A stretch of DNA of 64,000 nt from JAXGXJ01 sp040772905 (GCA_040772905.1 JAXGXJ010000006.1:62001-126000); one strand, 5' to 3'. Numbered from the stretch's first letter, positions 35,305 to 44,364 are shown. Program-made: numbers and translations. The notes: generated from the letters alone by a model not told the origin.

Positions 35305-37611
35305 CTACTTCTGCCGCAGGTTGGCAATGATCTGTGCGATCTCACCCCGTGTGGCGTTCCCGTTGACGGAGAAGGTCCCCAGGTCGATGCCGGCCAGCAA
35401 TCCGTTGTACTCAGCCCGGGCGATGTTCACTCCGTGCGTGGGGTCGGACGCGGGAAGCGTCCCCTTCCAGCCCGCCGGCGGGTCCTTGACCGCAGCCGGC
35501 TTGTAGCCCTTGGCCGCGCGCACCACCATGGAGGCCACCTGCGCCCGCGTGATGTTGCTGTAGGGATCGAACATGGTCGAGGTCTTGCCCGTGGTTATCC
35601 CCCGCGCCGCGCACACGGCCACGTAGTTGTCGGGATACAGGGAGGCGGCCCCGCTCTTGGTGACATCCTTGAACGAACAGACGTCGCTCTCCGACACCGG
35701 ATACTCGCAGCCCAGCACGATCATCTTGGCGAACTGCTGGCGCATCACGGGGTCGTCGGGGCGGAACTCGGTCTCCGTCTTGCCGTTCACGACGCCTGCT
35801 TGCGCCAAGGCCAGGATGGCTTGACGATAGGGATGGATGGCGGGGACGTCGGTGAAGCCGACGCCCGTGGGGATGGCGCTGACGGCCGGCGACTTGGCGC
35901 CCTCATGCCCGCCCACGACCGCCGCCACCTGGTAGGAGTAGGAGACGCCGGCGCTGAGCCCGGTGTCGCTGTACGCAGCCGCGGTGACGAGCTTGGCGTT
36001 GACCTTCGCTCCGTTGCGATAGATATTGTAGCCGGAGACATCGGGAGCGGGATCCCAGGTCAACTGCACCTTTGCTGGGCCCGCCTTGGCCGCGAGTCCC
36101 GATGGGGCCACGCCGACGCCTATTGAGGTCGTCGACCCGCGCAGGTTGGGATCGGAGCCGGGAGCGAAGGCGGCGGCGACCCACCGCATCCCCACGGCCG
36201 TGAAGGTCATGCGCAGCGTGGCGACGCCGTTGGCGTCGGTCTTGGCCGTCCCCAGGGCGGTCTGCGTCCCCGCGATGCCCCCGGTGGCGAACGACACCGT
36301 CCGCCCGGCGAGCGGCTTGCGCGACGATTCCTCCGTGAGAGTGGCGCTCACGCGCAGTTCCTGCCCGATGACCGCAGGCGACGCGCTCACCGACAGCTGC
36401 AGGAAGGTTGGCGAAGGCTCCGGCGCAGTCACTGGACCGGCGAGTTCGCCCACACGCTGGCGGAGAGCGGGCAACGTGTCGTAGAAGGTCTGTCCCGGAC
36501 AGTCGGTGGAACCATAGTCACGGTGCCCGGTGATGTTCCAGGTGGAGCGGGTCGACGTAGGGTTGGTGGCGCTCGAGTAGGGGCCGGACCCCAGAGGATC
36601 GATGCCGTGCCGTTTCACCACCCAGGCCAGGAGCGTCTCCAACGAGGCCCGGGCGGCGGCACTGATGTCGCTGCTGGAGTAGGTGCCCAGCACGGCTATC
36701 CCCACCGTGGCGGTGTTGTAGTTGTAGGTGTGCCCGCCCACGACGCCGTTGCCGTAGATGTCCTCGCCCGGCGTGGTGGTCGAGTCGTTGTCGGAATAGC
36801 GCCCCTCGTAGATGTTGCCCAGCGGATCGATGAGGAAGTTGTAGGCGATGTCACCCCAGTCGCGCGTGACGGCGTGGTAGTAGTAGATGGAGCGCATGAG
36901 CTTGGCGTACGACTCGGCGGTGCCGCCGGGAGACGAACCGTCGGCGGTGTGATGGATGATCACCTTCTTGGCCGGATAGAAGCGCGGCGCCCAGTTGAGA
37001 TAGGCCTGATCGGCGCCCCAGGCAGTCCGGGAGATGATGGCCGGCCCGCCGCCCGGCGCGGCCGCGACCGACGCCGGAGCCACGGGCGCCAGAACCGGCA
37101 CCGAAACACCCCTGAGCACCGTGACGTCCTCTCCCCCGCTGTCGCCCGGGACCATACTGAGAAGATGCAGATCCGCGAGCGGAGTGTCCGTGGTCACACG
37201 CACGGCGATCGCTCCACCGGCCGCGAGAACGGCGCCGTAGGTCATACCGTCGGCGGGCCCGCCTTCGGCGTCGTCACGATCGGCATCGACGGGCGCGCCG
37301 AAGCTCACGCCGTCGCTGGAGAACGCCAGGGTCACGCGTGCGTGCGGCGCCCCCTGCCAGTACGCGGCCACAAACTCAGCGGGACGGCTGAGCCAGAGAG
37401 TCGCAACGTCGGTGACAGCGACTGTGACGGTCTCGGCCTGCGTGAAGAGCCCGTTCCCCTCGAGAGCCGCCTGAGAGCGCGCGACCGACTGAGCGACGGG
37501 CGCCGCTCCAGTGTCGGTGCTCGCCTGGGCTCCGGGCGCCAGCGTGAACGCAAGCAGAGCGAAGGCCAGGATCGCGAGAAAGAGTGTGATGTGGAGAGAG
37601 GATCGACGCAC
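35305..37611 (-). CDS. Secreted N-acetylmuramoyl-L-alanine amidase with Ig-like, Fn3 and SLH domains
   Basis: A 768-residue exported protein. Signal peptide about residues 1-30. Residues about 190-390 are a PGRP/amidase-2 domain; VIIHHTAD, ITGHRDYG and TDCPGQ carry the zinc ligands His, His and Cys. Then come a Big-1-like domain (about 405-500), an Fn3 domain (about 503-590) and three SLH repeats at the C-terminus (VGFTDVPAIHPYRQA; TRAQVASMVVRAAKGY; RGEIAQIIANL). The protein should cut peptidoglycan stems while bound to the wall polymer. The GTG start at 37611 has GGGGAG upstream. The SLH set is similar to that of the propeller protein at 22-24 kb. Confidence 0.9.
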   Translation of the reverse strand: MRRSSLHITLFLAILAFALLAFTLAPGAQASTDTGAAPVAQSVARSQAALEGNGLFTQAETVTVAVTDVATLWLSRPAEFVAAYWQGAPHARVTLAFSSDGVSFGAPVDADRDDAEGGPADGMTYGAVLAAGGAIAVRVTTDTPLADLHLLSMVPGDSGGEDVTVLRGVSVPVLAPVAPASVAAAPGGGPAIISRTAWGADQAYLNWAPRFYPAKKVIIHHTADGSSPGGTAESYAKLMRSIYYYHAVTRDWGDIAYNFLIDPLGNIYEGRYSDNDSTTTPGEDIYGNGVVGGHTYNYNTATVGIAVLGTYSSSDISAAARASLETLLAWVVKRHGIDPLGSGPYSSATNPTSTRSTWNITGHRDYGSTDCPGQTFYDTLPALRQRVGELAGPVTAPEPSPTFLQLSVSASPAVIGQELRVSATLTEESSRKPLAGRTVSFATGGIAGTQTALGTAKTDANGVATLRMTFTAVGMRWVAAAFAPGSDPNLRGSTTSIGVGVAPSGLAAKAGPAKVQLTWDPAPDVSGYNIYRNGAKVNAKLVTAAAYSDTGLSAGVSYSYQVAAVVGGHEGAKSPAVSAIPTGVGFTDVPAIHPYRQAILALAQAGVVNGKTETEFRPDDPVMRQQFAKMIVLGCEYPVSESDVCSFKDVTKSGAASLYPDNYVAVCAARGITTGKTSTMFDPYSNITRAQVASMVVRAAKGYKPAAVKDPPAGWKGTLPASDPTHGVNIARAEYNGLLAGIDLGTFSVNGNATRGEIAQIIANLRQK

Positions 37612-37701
37612 CAGGCTCCCCGGGCAGGTTGTTGTGCTCTCTACTAGTTCTCCACGGGGCGGCTGATGCCTCCACGGACGTCGGACCGACCCCGATCAGC
37701 C

Positions 37702-37892
37702 TCATCCAACCATCGGGAGTCTTCTGACTCGAATCCTGGAGCGCTCGAACACCACCACGCTGCCCTGGACCAAGTCCTCCGTAATGGACCCAAGGTTATC
37801 TAGCAGCAGGGCAACTTGGGCTTCAGGCCACCTGCAGACGACAGGCCTAACGCCACCTTTGGCGACAAGGCATTGTCAACCAGGAACCTCAA
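37702..37892 (-). pseudogene. DUF5615 (PIN-like) toxin, internally deleted and frameshifted
   Basis: Read on the minus strand from TTG at 37892 (overlapping the DUF433 stop as TTGA), the frame gives LRFLVDNALSPKVALGLSS and ends at codon 31. In another frame the sequence continues as PEAQVALLLDNL and VFERSRIRVRRLPM, the conserved end of DUF5615 toxins. About 60 middle residues, including the PIN-like acidic site, are missing. The protein is surely dead. The antitoxin gene in front is intact. These two families normally form a toxin-antitoxin pair. Confidence 0.75.
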
Positions 37893-38122
37893 GAGACCGC
37901 GCGTAGCGGCAGCTCCCTCTCGCGCACGGCCTCGGCCGCGTAGTGCAGAGCCTGCTCGACATCCTCCGGCTCTAGGTCGGGGAAATGCTCGATGATCGTG
38001 TCGACCGCCATGCCCTCGGCGACCATGTCCACAACCGCCGCCACGGTGATCCGCAACCCGCTTATGCAGGGGAGTCCACCCATCTGGGCCGGGTCAGTGG
38101 TGATCCGATCGAATCTGGCCAT
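37889..38122 (-). CDS. DUF433 antitoxin
   Basis: A 77-residue protein matching DUF433: MARFDRITTDPAQMGGLPCI, then GLRITVAAVVDMVAEGM and the FPDLEPEDVEQALHYAAE helix. The start at 38122 has GGAGGTGGG 5-6 bases upstream. These proteins have a winged-helix-like fold and act as antitoxins of DUF5615 toxins. The partner gene begins at its stop codon but is broken, so this is an orphan antitoxin. A -10-like TATACT (38159-38164, minus strand) lies about 35 bases upstream. Confidence 0.85.
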   Translation of the reverse strand: MARFDRITTDPAQMGGLPCISGLRITVAAVVDMVAEGMAVDTIIEHFPDLEPEDVEQALHYAAEAVRERELPLRAVS

Positions 38123-38306
38123 GCACCCACCTCCGATCGCGTCCACAACACCATGCTCAGTATAGACCGCCCCGCCAGCTGCTGAGCACGTGACCACATC
38201 GCCTCCTCCCACTGGCTCGCCATAACGCTGATCAGTATCGCTGGTCCATGGGCCAACCCCATGCGACCTTAGTTGGAGCCTGGCGATCCGCAGCATGTGG
38301 ACCCAG

Positions 38307-38588
38307 CTACGAGCGGAACACCTCTCGCTGATGCCATTCAAGCAGCTCCCGGTTGGGCCACCACAGCTCCCGCTCGGGCACGGCGATCTTCCGGCCGTCC
38401 AGGATGTAGTAACTGCGACCGTTCTTGAACTCGTCGCGCAGACTGTCCCCCACCCGAAAGACGTAGTCGGGCGTCACCGTCACGTAGCCGTGGTCGTAGA
38501 GCCGGTGCAGGTCGCTGCGCAGCAAGAGTCCGTTGTCGATGCAATGCTGGCCGCCCTGGCCATAGGGTAGGATGTGTGCGGCCTCGAG
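38307..38588 (-). pseudogene. HNH endonuclease, C-terminal part (interrupted by IS1634-type element)
   Basis: The C-terminal part of an HNH protein reads EAAHILPYGQGG, then LLLRSDLHRLYDHGYVTV, with the His-Asn-His type core. It joins in frame with the part at 40586-40881 if the insertion sequence and one copy of the 5-base duplication are removed. It has no own start codon at its end and cannot be made as a whole protein. Confidence 0.85.
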
Positions 38589-40585
38589 CCGGCGTTCCGC
38601 AGCTGATGGCTGTACTAGCCCACATCTGAGCCAGAAATGCCTGCGTATGGCGTTTTGACATCGTCAAATCTGGTCAAAATCGCGATTTCGCCTAGATACA
38701 CGGTTTGTGCAATAGTCCTTGCGTCGCTATAGCCTTATGTGAAACACTCTAGGTATGTACCTACGCTCCACCAGCCAGACGAGAAAAGACGGCACCGTCG
38801 TCCGCTACCTACAACTGGCCCACAACGTCTGGGACGCCGGTAAGGGGCGTTCGGAGACCAAGGTCCTTTACAACTTCGGCCGGGAGCAGGCCGACACGCG
38901 CGAGACCCTCGATCGTCTGGTCCGCTCCATCTCCCGCTATCTGCACCCCGGCGGGCCGGACGAGGCCCTTGCCCCGGAGCTTTCCGACTTCACCTTCATG
39001 GAGTCCCGACCGATGGGCGGGGCGTATGTGCTTGACGCTCTCTGGCGCACCCTCGGGATCGGGGAGACCGTCACCCGCCTTCTTGCCCCGCGCCGCCGGG
39101 ACCGCCGGGCGGAACGGGCCCTCTTCGCTCTGGTGGCAAACCGGGCTCTTTCGCCGTCCTCCAAGCTGGCCGCCTCGGTGTGGGTGAACGAGGACGTGGA
39201 GATCCCCGGCCTTCCCACCATCACCGATGACGCCCTCTACCGGGCTATGGACTTCCTTCTCGAGATCGCCCCCGCGCTCGAGAAGGCGGTGTTCCATGAG
39301 GTGGCCAACCTCCTCAACCTGGAGGTCGACCTTCTGTTCTTCGACACCACCTCCACCTACTTCTGCATCGATGAGGCAGACGACGCCGTCGAACGGGACG
39401 GGCGAGGCGAGGTACTCACTGATGACGACGAGTCCAGCGCTATCACCACCGGATTCCGCACCTACGGCAAGAGCAAGGACCACAGAGACGATCTGCCCCA
39501 GATCGTGGTCGGCCTGGCGGTCACCCGAGAGGGTATCCCGGTCAGGGTCTGGTCCTGGCCCGGCAACACCGCCGATTCGGCCCTCATCCGCCAGGTGAAA
39601 GCCGATCTACGGGAGTGGACGCTTTCCCGGGTGGTCTGGGTGGCCGACCGGGGGTTCACCTCCCGGGAGAACCGCCGCTATCTTCGCCGGGGCGACGACC
39701 ACTACATCATGGGGGAGAAACTGCGCTCCGGCTCCAAGGAAGCGCGTGCCGCGCTTTCCCGGGCCGGCCGCTACTGTGAAGTGGCCGGCAACCTCAAGGT
39801 GAAAGAGGTGAAGATCGGGGAGAACGAGCGCTTCGTGGTGTGCCATAACCCGGAAGCGGCCGAGCGGGACGCCCAAGTCCGTGCTCATCTCCTTGACCAC
39901 CTCACCGGACTGATCAAGGACTCCGACTGCCTGCCCCCTCTGAAGCGGGCGGAGCTGAAAGGGGTCATCTCCACCAAGCCGGGGCTCTCCCGCTTCCTTC
40001 GCGCCACCGCCGGGGGTCTCTTGCGCATCGATGCTGAGGCCATCGCCGCCGACGAGAAGCTCGATGGCAAGTATCTTCTTCGCACCAGCGACCCCAACCT
40101 GTCTGCTGAGGACATCGCTCTGGGATACAAGCAACTCGCCGAAGTGGAGCGGGGCTGGCGGGACCTAAAACACGTGCTTGATCTTCGCCCCGTCTATCAC
40201 CGAAAAGAAGAGCGCATCCGGGCCCATGTCCTTCTGTGCTGGCTGGCGCTGCTTCTGGTGCGTGTCGCCGAGACCAAGACCGGTGATGCCTGGCCGCATC
40301 TGCGTCGAGAACTCGAGCGTCTGCAGGTGGGGACGTTCGAGGGTCAGGCGGGATTCTTTCGCAAAAGAACGGCCCTTACGGCCGCCCAGAAGGCCATCTT
40401 CCGGAACCTAGAAATCCAAGAACCTGCTGAAATGCAGGAGATTCGGCCAAGAGCGAAGGCTTCCTAGCCTCGTTTCGGGCCCCAGATCCCATAGGCACAC
40501 GGCGCCTTCGCGCTGGATCGCTGCTTTCCCCTGCTCAAACGCACTTTTCATCTCCCTATGGGTGGGGTCAGCTGCGGAACGCCGG
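38589..40585 (+). mobile_element. IS1634-family insertion sequence
   Basis: A 1997-bp element with perfect 18-bp terminal inverted repeats (38589-38606 CCGGCGTTCCGCAGCTGA; 40568-40585 its complement) and a 5-bp target duplication TCGAG (38584-38588 and 40586-40590). It carries one intact DDE transposase. It sits inside the HNH endonuclease gene. The ends, the duplication and the restored reading frame together make this the best defined element in the window. Confidence 0.92.
38755..40467 (+). CDS. IS1634-family DDE transposase
   Basis: A 570-residue transposase. N-terminus MYLRSTSQTRKDGT is typical of the IS1634 family. The DDE acids are in LLFFDTTSTYF, VVWVADRGFTS and LAEVERGWRDLKH (the Glu at the start of the YREK-like helix). 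The frame is intact, so the element may be active. It lies 166 bases from the left end and 118 bases from the right end of the element. No strong ribosome site precedes the ATG at 38755. Confidence 0.92.
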   Translation: MYLRSTSQTRKDGTVVRYLQLAHNVWDAGKGRSETKVLYNFGREQADTRETLDRLVRSISRYLHPGGPDEALAPELSDFTFMESRPMGGAYVLDALWRTLGIGETVTRLLAPRRRDRRAERALFALVANRALSPSSKLAASVWVNEDVEIPGLPTITDDALYRAMDFLLEIAPALEKAVFHEVANLLNLEVDLLFFDTTSTYFCIDEADDAVERDGRGEVLTDDDESSAITTGFRTYGKSKDHRDDLPQIVVGLAVTREGIPVRVWSWPGNTADSALIRQVKADLREWTLSRVVWVADRGFTSRENRRYLRRGDDHYIMGEKLRSGSKEARAALSRAGRYCEVAGNLKVKEVKIGENERFVVCHNPEAAERDAQVRAHLLDHLTGLIKDSDCLPPLKRAELKGVISTKPGLSRFLRATAGGLLRIDAEAIAADEKLDGKYLLRTSDPNLSAEDIALGYKQLAEVERGWRDLKHVLDLRPVYHRKEERIRAHVLLCWLALLLVRVAETKTGDAWPHLRRELERLQVGTFEGQAGFFRKRTALTAAQKAIFRNLEIQEPAEMQEIRPRAKAS

Positions 40586-40881
40586 TCGAGAGCCGGCAGC
40601 GAGTGCTCGTTGGTGACGGCGCAGGCACCCCGGTAGGCGTCGCGGACGGCAAGGCTGAACAGACCCTGGCCCAGGCGAGGCCTCACCTCGACGGCAGCCC
40701 CGTACCGAGCTAGATTCTCGGCGACTAAGCGAGGATCGGCATCGATGTTCCAGTAGTGGAGACCGCCGGTTGCGCGTTCCATGCATTCGCGCAGGATGCG
40801 GGCGCCTTCGCCAGAGGCGAGATCGTAGGTCTTGCCCTGTTGGATGCCGTTCCTACGACTCGGCCCTTCTTCGATGTACAA
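40586..40881 (-). pseudogene. HNH endonuclease, N-terminal part (interrupted; also 5' truncated)
   Basis: From TTG at 40881 the frame runs 98 codons: GIQQGKTYDLASGEGARIL, RPRLGQGLFSLAVRDAYRG, ACAVTNEHSLPAL, then it enters the insertion sequence. Family members normally have about 100 more residues before GIQQGKTY, so the 5' end is also missing. The frame before TTG is open only to a TAG about 45 bases upstream. The truncation lies at the edge of the restriction-modification island. Confidence 0.75.
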
Positions 40882-40920
40882 GCCTACGCCGGGTTCGTTC
40901 GGCTGGCCGGTTGACGAACG

Positions 40921-41568
40921 CTATAGTTGCCCGTTCGCCCCGCTCTCATGGTGGACCGAGCCAATCTTCCTATTGCCAAGCCGCCGATGCGCAATCCGAA
41001 AGGTCGCCGGAGGAAGAAGCCCAATGAGCAGCATCGGTATGGTGAGTTGATTTCTCAGGGGATTAAGATAGAGCAGGAACTTCTCATAGGTACCTACAGC
41101 ACTATCGAATCCGCCCGCCAACCGCATGGCCTCCGTAGCCGTGATGACAACTCCGGCACTGGTCTGGATGGCCTTCCGAACGTGGTTGAGCTCGCCCGCC
41201 AGCACGGGCTTGAGTAGATTCCAAGACGTGGCTTCGCCATGGTTGAACGCCACTTCCACAGCCAGTTCGCCCTTGGCGAAGTCCAGACGCCATTTCGTCT
41301 CCCGGTCATCCGTGTACGGCATCTCGGTGAAAATCGGGCTCTCAGCGCACCAGTCCTTCGCCACAAGTCTTTCTCTGAGGAGCATGTTAATTGTCGACGA
41401 TATGCTCTTGGAGCCTACACTGAATCTCTCGAAGCAGTCAATCAAATCGTCATCCGATATCCCAGAGATCACCTCGTGAAGCTCACCCCAAAGAGTACGG
41501 TATGGCTCCTCCTGTTCAAATAGAGTTGATGCGTGTCGGTGTGAGTAAGAGACGTATTCCATGACCAA
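40921..41568 (-). CDS. BglII/BstYI-like type II restriction endonuclease (probable)
   Basis: A 215-residue protein. The middle has RLDFAKGELAVEVAFNHGE, with the D/E-x-x patterns of a PD-(D/E)XK nuclease, then LKPVLAGELNHVRKAIQ and GVVITATEAM, and LTIPMLLIGLLPP, which fit BglII/BstYI-like enzymes. It sits 2 bases downstream of vsr and after a m5C methyltransferase, so a restriction role is supported by context. The recognition site cannot be read. Local GC is lower than in core genes, a sign of transfer. It ends 39 bases before the truncated HNH fragment. Confidence 0.6.
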   Translation of the reverse strand: MVMEYVSYSHRHASTLFEQEEPYRTLWGELHEVISGISDDDLIDCFERFSVGSKSISSTINMLLRERLVAKDWCAESPIFTEMPYTDDRETKWRLDFAKGELAVEVAFNHGEATSWNLLKPVLAGELNHVRKAIQTSAGVVITATEAMRLAGGFDSAVGTYEKFLLYLNPLRNQLTIPMLLIGLLPPATFRIAHRRLGNRKIGSVHHESGANGQL

Positions 41569-41570
41569 TC

Positions 41571-42089
41571 CTAGTTCGGCTTAGAGGGCTGCGGGCCAGC
41601 CTCGTTCTCAGAGTCGGCAGCCAGCCCTGTGGGCGATGAGCCGGCCCCGGTCAATACCTCCAACAAGTGTATCTTCAGACTCTGAACGTCATCCAACTCG
41701 CACTCCCATATCGTAGTCACGCTCCAGCCCATCGCTCGTAACTCGCGAACCTTCCGCTCGTCGCGCATAACGTTGTGGCTGAACTTCTTCGCCCAGAAGT
41801 CCGAGTGTGACCGGGGAATCGAGGGATGGCAGAGCGGGCACCGATGCCAGAAACATCCGTTCACAAAAATGGCGATCCTGCGCCCAGGATACGCGATGTC
41901 CGGCCTACCCGGGACTTTGGCCCAATGCAGGCGATAGCCTCTGAAGCCCATCTCGCGGAGTAATTGACGCACGAACAGTTCTGGCTTGGTGTCACGTCCA
42001 GTATTTCCGCGCATAGACTTGGACACGGCCGTCGATGCCGCGGCTGGTGAGGGCCCCAGTGGGCCATCAGCGTACAACGACCGCTTCAT
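41571..42089 (-). CDS. vsr: Very-short-patch repair endonuclease Vsr
   Basis: A 172-residue T:G mismatch nicking enzyme that repairs deaminated m5C. Family blocks: GNTGRDTKPELFVRQLLREM, VPGRPDIAYPGRRIAIFV (catalytic Asp) and NGCFWHRCPLC (zinc and active-site His). The start at 42089 overlaps the end of the methyltransferase by 23 bases, so translation is coupled; longer starts in the same frame would overlap more and are not conserved. It belongs to the m5C methyltransferase and restriction enzyme operon. The position between them in the operon is typical of m5C systems. Confidence 0.9.
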   Translation of the reverse strand: MKRSLYADGPLGPSPAAASTAVSKSMRGNTGRDTKPELFVRQLLREMGFRGYRLHWAKVPGRPDIAYPGRRIAIFVNGCFWHRCPLCHPSIPRSHSDFWAKKFSHNVMRDERKVRELRAMGWSVTTIWECELDDVQSLKIHLLEVLTGAGSSPTGLAADSENEAGPQPSKPN

Positions 42090-43473
42090 CCATCGACTGA
42101 TGCTCGCTTGCCCCAGCCTTGTCGTTGGAGGCCCGTCCACGGACCCAGGACACTTGGTCCTCCGCAAGCACCCGGCCAACCTTGCTCACCAATCCGACGA
42201 CTAGCGCATTGCCCATACAGAATGCTCGCCTGCCGGAAGTCATTCCTTCTGTCCATCCGTCGGGGAAACCGTTCAGTCTCTCTAACTCGATCGGCGTCAA
42301 CCTTCTGTAGCGGCCGCAGCGTTCTACCACGTGCTTGAACCGCGAGGGGCTGCTACCCCCCTCGCCAGTGAGAATGGTCCTCGCAGGGCGGTCGAGTGGG
42401 TCGGGGAACGGCAACGCCCCTTCTGAGTACGTGTATGCGGTTCCACTTGCCTTGTGGCATCTTTCGATGTCCTTGGCTCCTTTGAGAGTTCTCCAGGCCC
42501 CGAGTTGGTGGCCTGGGATCAGGAAGGGTTCTGTATCCGGCCCCTCGTCTTGCAGGATGTCACCGAGAGTGATTCTTTCGGACACCTTGGCCGCCTCGAC
42601 ATCTCGCGTCCAGACACGCGACCTGTACATCACGCCAGAGTTGCCAAACGGTGTCTTCCTTTGATCTCTGCCGAAGCTCTGGGAAACCACAGCAGGGTCG
42701 GCGTCAAGAACGAAGCTCGGCAATGGCACAACCTGGGCAGTCATTTCCGGAAGAACCTTCACCGGAAGTGCTCGCGCGAGAACCCCTCTTTCGCACAGCC
42801 ACTCCATGGGCGCCGAGACGGGAAGATCCCCCAGTTCCGTGTTCTTCCTTGCGACTATGAAGACCCGCCGACGCTTCTGCGGGAATCCATAGTCAGCAGC
42901 ATTCACGACACGCCACTCCACCGCATAATCCAAGGCGCTCAGACAAGCGAGCATCACGGCAAAATCCCGCCCACGCTGAGCAGCAGGCGACTTGAGCAGG
43001 CGATCGACATTTTCCAGGAACACCAGTCTCGGTCTCTTGAGATCGAGAAGTCTGTGGATTTCCCACCACAAGACGCCCTTCTTACCCTCAATTCCATGCG
43101 CCTGGTTCAATGTCTTTGCCACAGAGTAGTCCTGGCAGGGAAAGCCTCCAACAACAAGATCGTGATCAGGCACGGACCCCGGATCTCCCGCCGCACTTCG
43201 CAAGACCTCGGCGATGTCCTCGTTGACATGGACCTGGCTGTACCCGAAATTCCGTGTATAACAGTCGAAGGCGTGCTGCGCCTTCGTTCCCGGTTCCCAC
43301 TGATTCGCCCAAACGGTCGTCCAGCCGCTCTCGCGAAGAGCCAGGCGGAAACCACCCACGCCTGCGAACAACTCCAGCATGCGAAGTTCTGGGCGAGTCT
43401 CCGGGTCTGGGAAGCGCGGAGTCGACGCCTGCATACAGCTCGCAGGAACGAACCCAAAGGATGTGAGTGCCAA
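42067..43473 (-). CDS. DNA (cytosine-5) methyltransferase of the restriction system
   Basis: A 468-residue C5 methyltransferase. Motif I LELFAGVGGFRLAL, motif IV GGFPCQDYS (catalytic Cys), motif VI FLENVDRLL, motif VIII PQKRRRVFIV, then a target-recognition region and motif X GNALVVGLV. The TTG start at 43473 is supported by AGGAGGAGCAGG just upstream. It is the first gene of a three-gene operon with vsr and the restriction enzyme on the minus strand. The target sequence is not known. Confidence 0.92.
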   Translation of the reverse strand: MALTSFGFVPASCMQASTPRFPDPETRPELRMLELFAGVGGFRLALRESGWTTVWANQWEPGTKAQHAFDCYTRNFGYSQVHVNEDIAEVLRSAAGDPGSVPDHDLVVGGFPCQDYSVAKTLNQAHGIEGKKGVLWWEIHRLLDLKRPRLVFLENVDRLLKSPAAQRGRDFAVMLACLSALDYAVEWRVVNAADYGFPQKRRRVFIVARKNTELGDLPVSAPMEWLCERGVLARALPVKVLPEMTAQVVPLPSFVLDADPAVVSQSFGRDQRKTPFGNSGVMYRSRVWTRDVEAAKVSERITLGDILQDEGPDTEPFLIPGHQLGAWRTLKGAKDIERCHKASGTAYTYSEGALPFPDPLDRPARTILTGEGGSSPSRFKHVVERCGRYRRLTPIELERLNGFPDGWTEGMTSGRRAFCMGNALVVGLVSKVGRVLAEDQVSWVRGRASNDKAGASEHQSMDEAVVVR

Positions 43474-43518
43474 CCTGCTCCTCCTACGCCACCGTCTCGT
43501 GTTGACTGCTGCGCTTCA

Positions 43519-44007
43519 TCATACAAGAGGCGCCGGACACGCGGAATCCCGGTTGTCGTGCGAAGCGGCGTGATAGTGGCGCAGGTCGCGCGCGTAGGCG
43601 GCCACCTGGTCGACGTGCGCCCGCTGCAGGGTGGCTGTCTCTTTGAACTCCAGTACCAGCACCTGCGACCCGGTGAGGATCACCACGTCGGGCCGCCTCC
43701 CCCGCTCCCGTGGCAACTCGTACTCGAAGATGACGGCCCAGTCCCCAGCCCGCGACGTGGAGGCGACGATCTCGCGCAGGGCGGCGCCCAGGATCTCGTA
43801 CTCGCCTCGCCAGGCATCCATCTGCTCGCCACTGGGAGGCAGACCCATGACGTGAAGATGACGAGCGGCGAGCGAGGCGAGCAGGTCCGATTGCGCGAGA
43901 TCCAGGAACTCGGCGACGGTGCCTTGCCAGCCGCAGCAAGGGTCCCTCAACATCGCTGCCAAGCTCCAACCGAAGTCGTATACGCGCCACCCACGGGCCT
44001 GCGACAA
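43519..44007 (-). pseudogene. DUF2075-type nuclease-helicase, N-terminal fragment
   Basis: A 162-residue frame that matches only the N-terminal nuclease region of much larger proteins (about 600 residues) with a helicase part: VYDFGWSLAAML, FEYELPRERGRRPDVVIL, VLVLEFKETATL and VAAYARDLRHYHAASH. The last is followed by about 12 unrelated residues and a stop. The helicase part is missing. The break lies at the left edge of the restriction island, so it was probably lost when the island arrived. The TTG start at 44007 is only weakly supported. Confidence 0.65.
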
Positions 44008-44033
44008 TCCAGCTGAGTGAAACCCAAGCCTGC

Positions 44034-44051
44034 TATCATGATGTCATGATA
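44034..44051. promoter_or_regulatory. Palindrome upstream of the RHH protein
   Basis: TATCATGA (44034-44041) and TCATGATA (44044-44051) form a perfect 8-bp dyad around TG, 21 bases before the start. It is a likely self-repression operator of the RHH protein. Confidence 0.6.
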
Positions 44052-44072
44052 CCGTGGTAGCAGGAGGTAGTA

Positions 44073-44297
44073 ATGTCCATGGAAGCGAGCCGCAAGGCGA
44101 TGACCGTACGCGTAGACACAGAGACGGCAGAACAACTCGAGGCGGTCGCCCAGGTGGAAGGAGTGCCTGTCGCCGAGGTGATACGAGAGGCCCTCTCCCG
44201 CCACATTGAGGAACGCCGGAACGACGCCGAGTTCCAGGAGCGGCTGCGCGCGTCCATCGAACGCAACAAGACCACCCTGGAGCGCCTCAGCCGGTGA
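44073..44297 (+). CDS. Ribbon-helix-helix (CopG-type) antitoxin-like protein
   Basis: A 74-residue RHH protein: MTVRVDTETAEQLEAVAQ, VPVAEVIREALSRHI, then a charged helix of about 30 residues suited to hold a toxin. AGGAGG precedes the ATG at 44073. A dyad upstream fits autoregulation. No toxin gene follows; the next 215 bases hold no intact gene. It is an antitoxin without a visible partner. Confidence 0.8.
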   Translation: MSMEASRKAMTVRVDTETAEQLEAVAQVEGVPVAEVIREALSRHIEERRNDAEFQERLRASIERNKTTLERLSR

Positions 44298-44364
44298 CGC
44301 ACTCCGGCCGGCCGAAACTCCGGTACGCCACCGGTCCCAAAACGCAAAGAAACCCCCCTGCTCG

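Noticed and set aside
38589..38660. N-terminal extension of the HNH C-terminal fragment reading HFWLRCGLVQPSAAERR.
   Set aside because: It is the terminal repeat of the insertion sequence read through; the true N-terminal part is at 40586-40881.
38706..38721. TGCAA-N6-TTGCG, close to the dnaE2 dyad.
   Set aside because: One mismatch, inside the insertion sequence end; not counted as a copy. It shows that near matches occur by chance.
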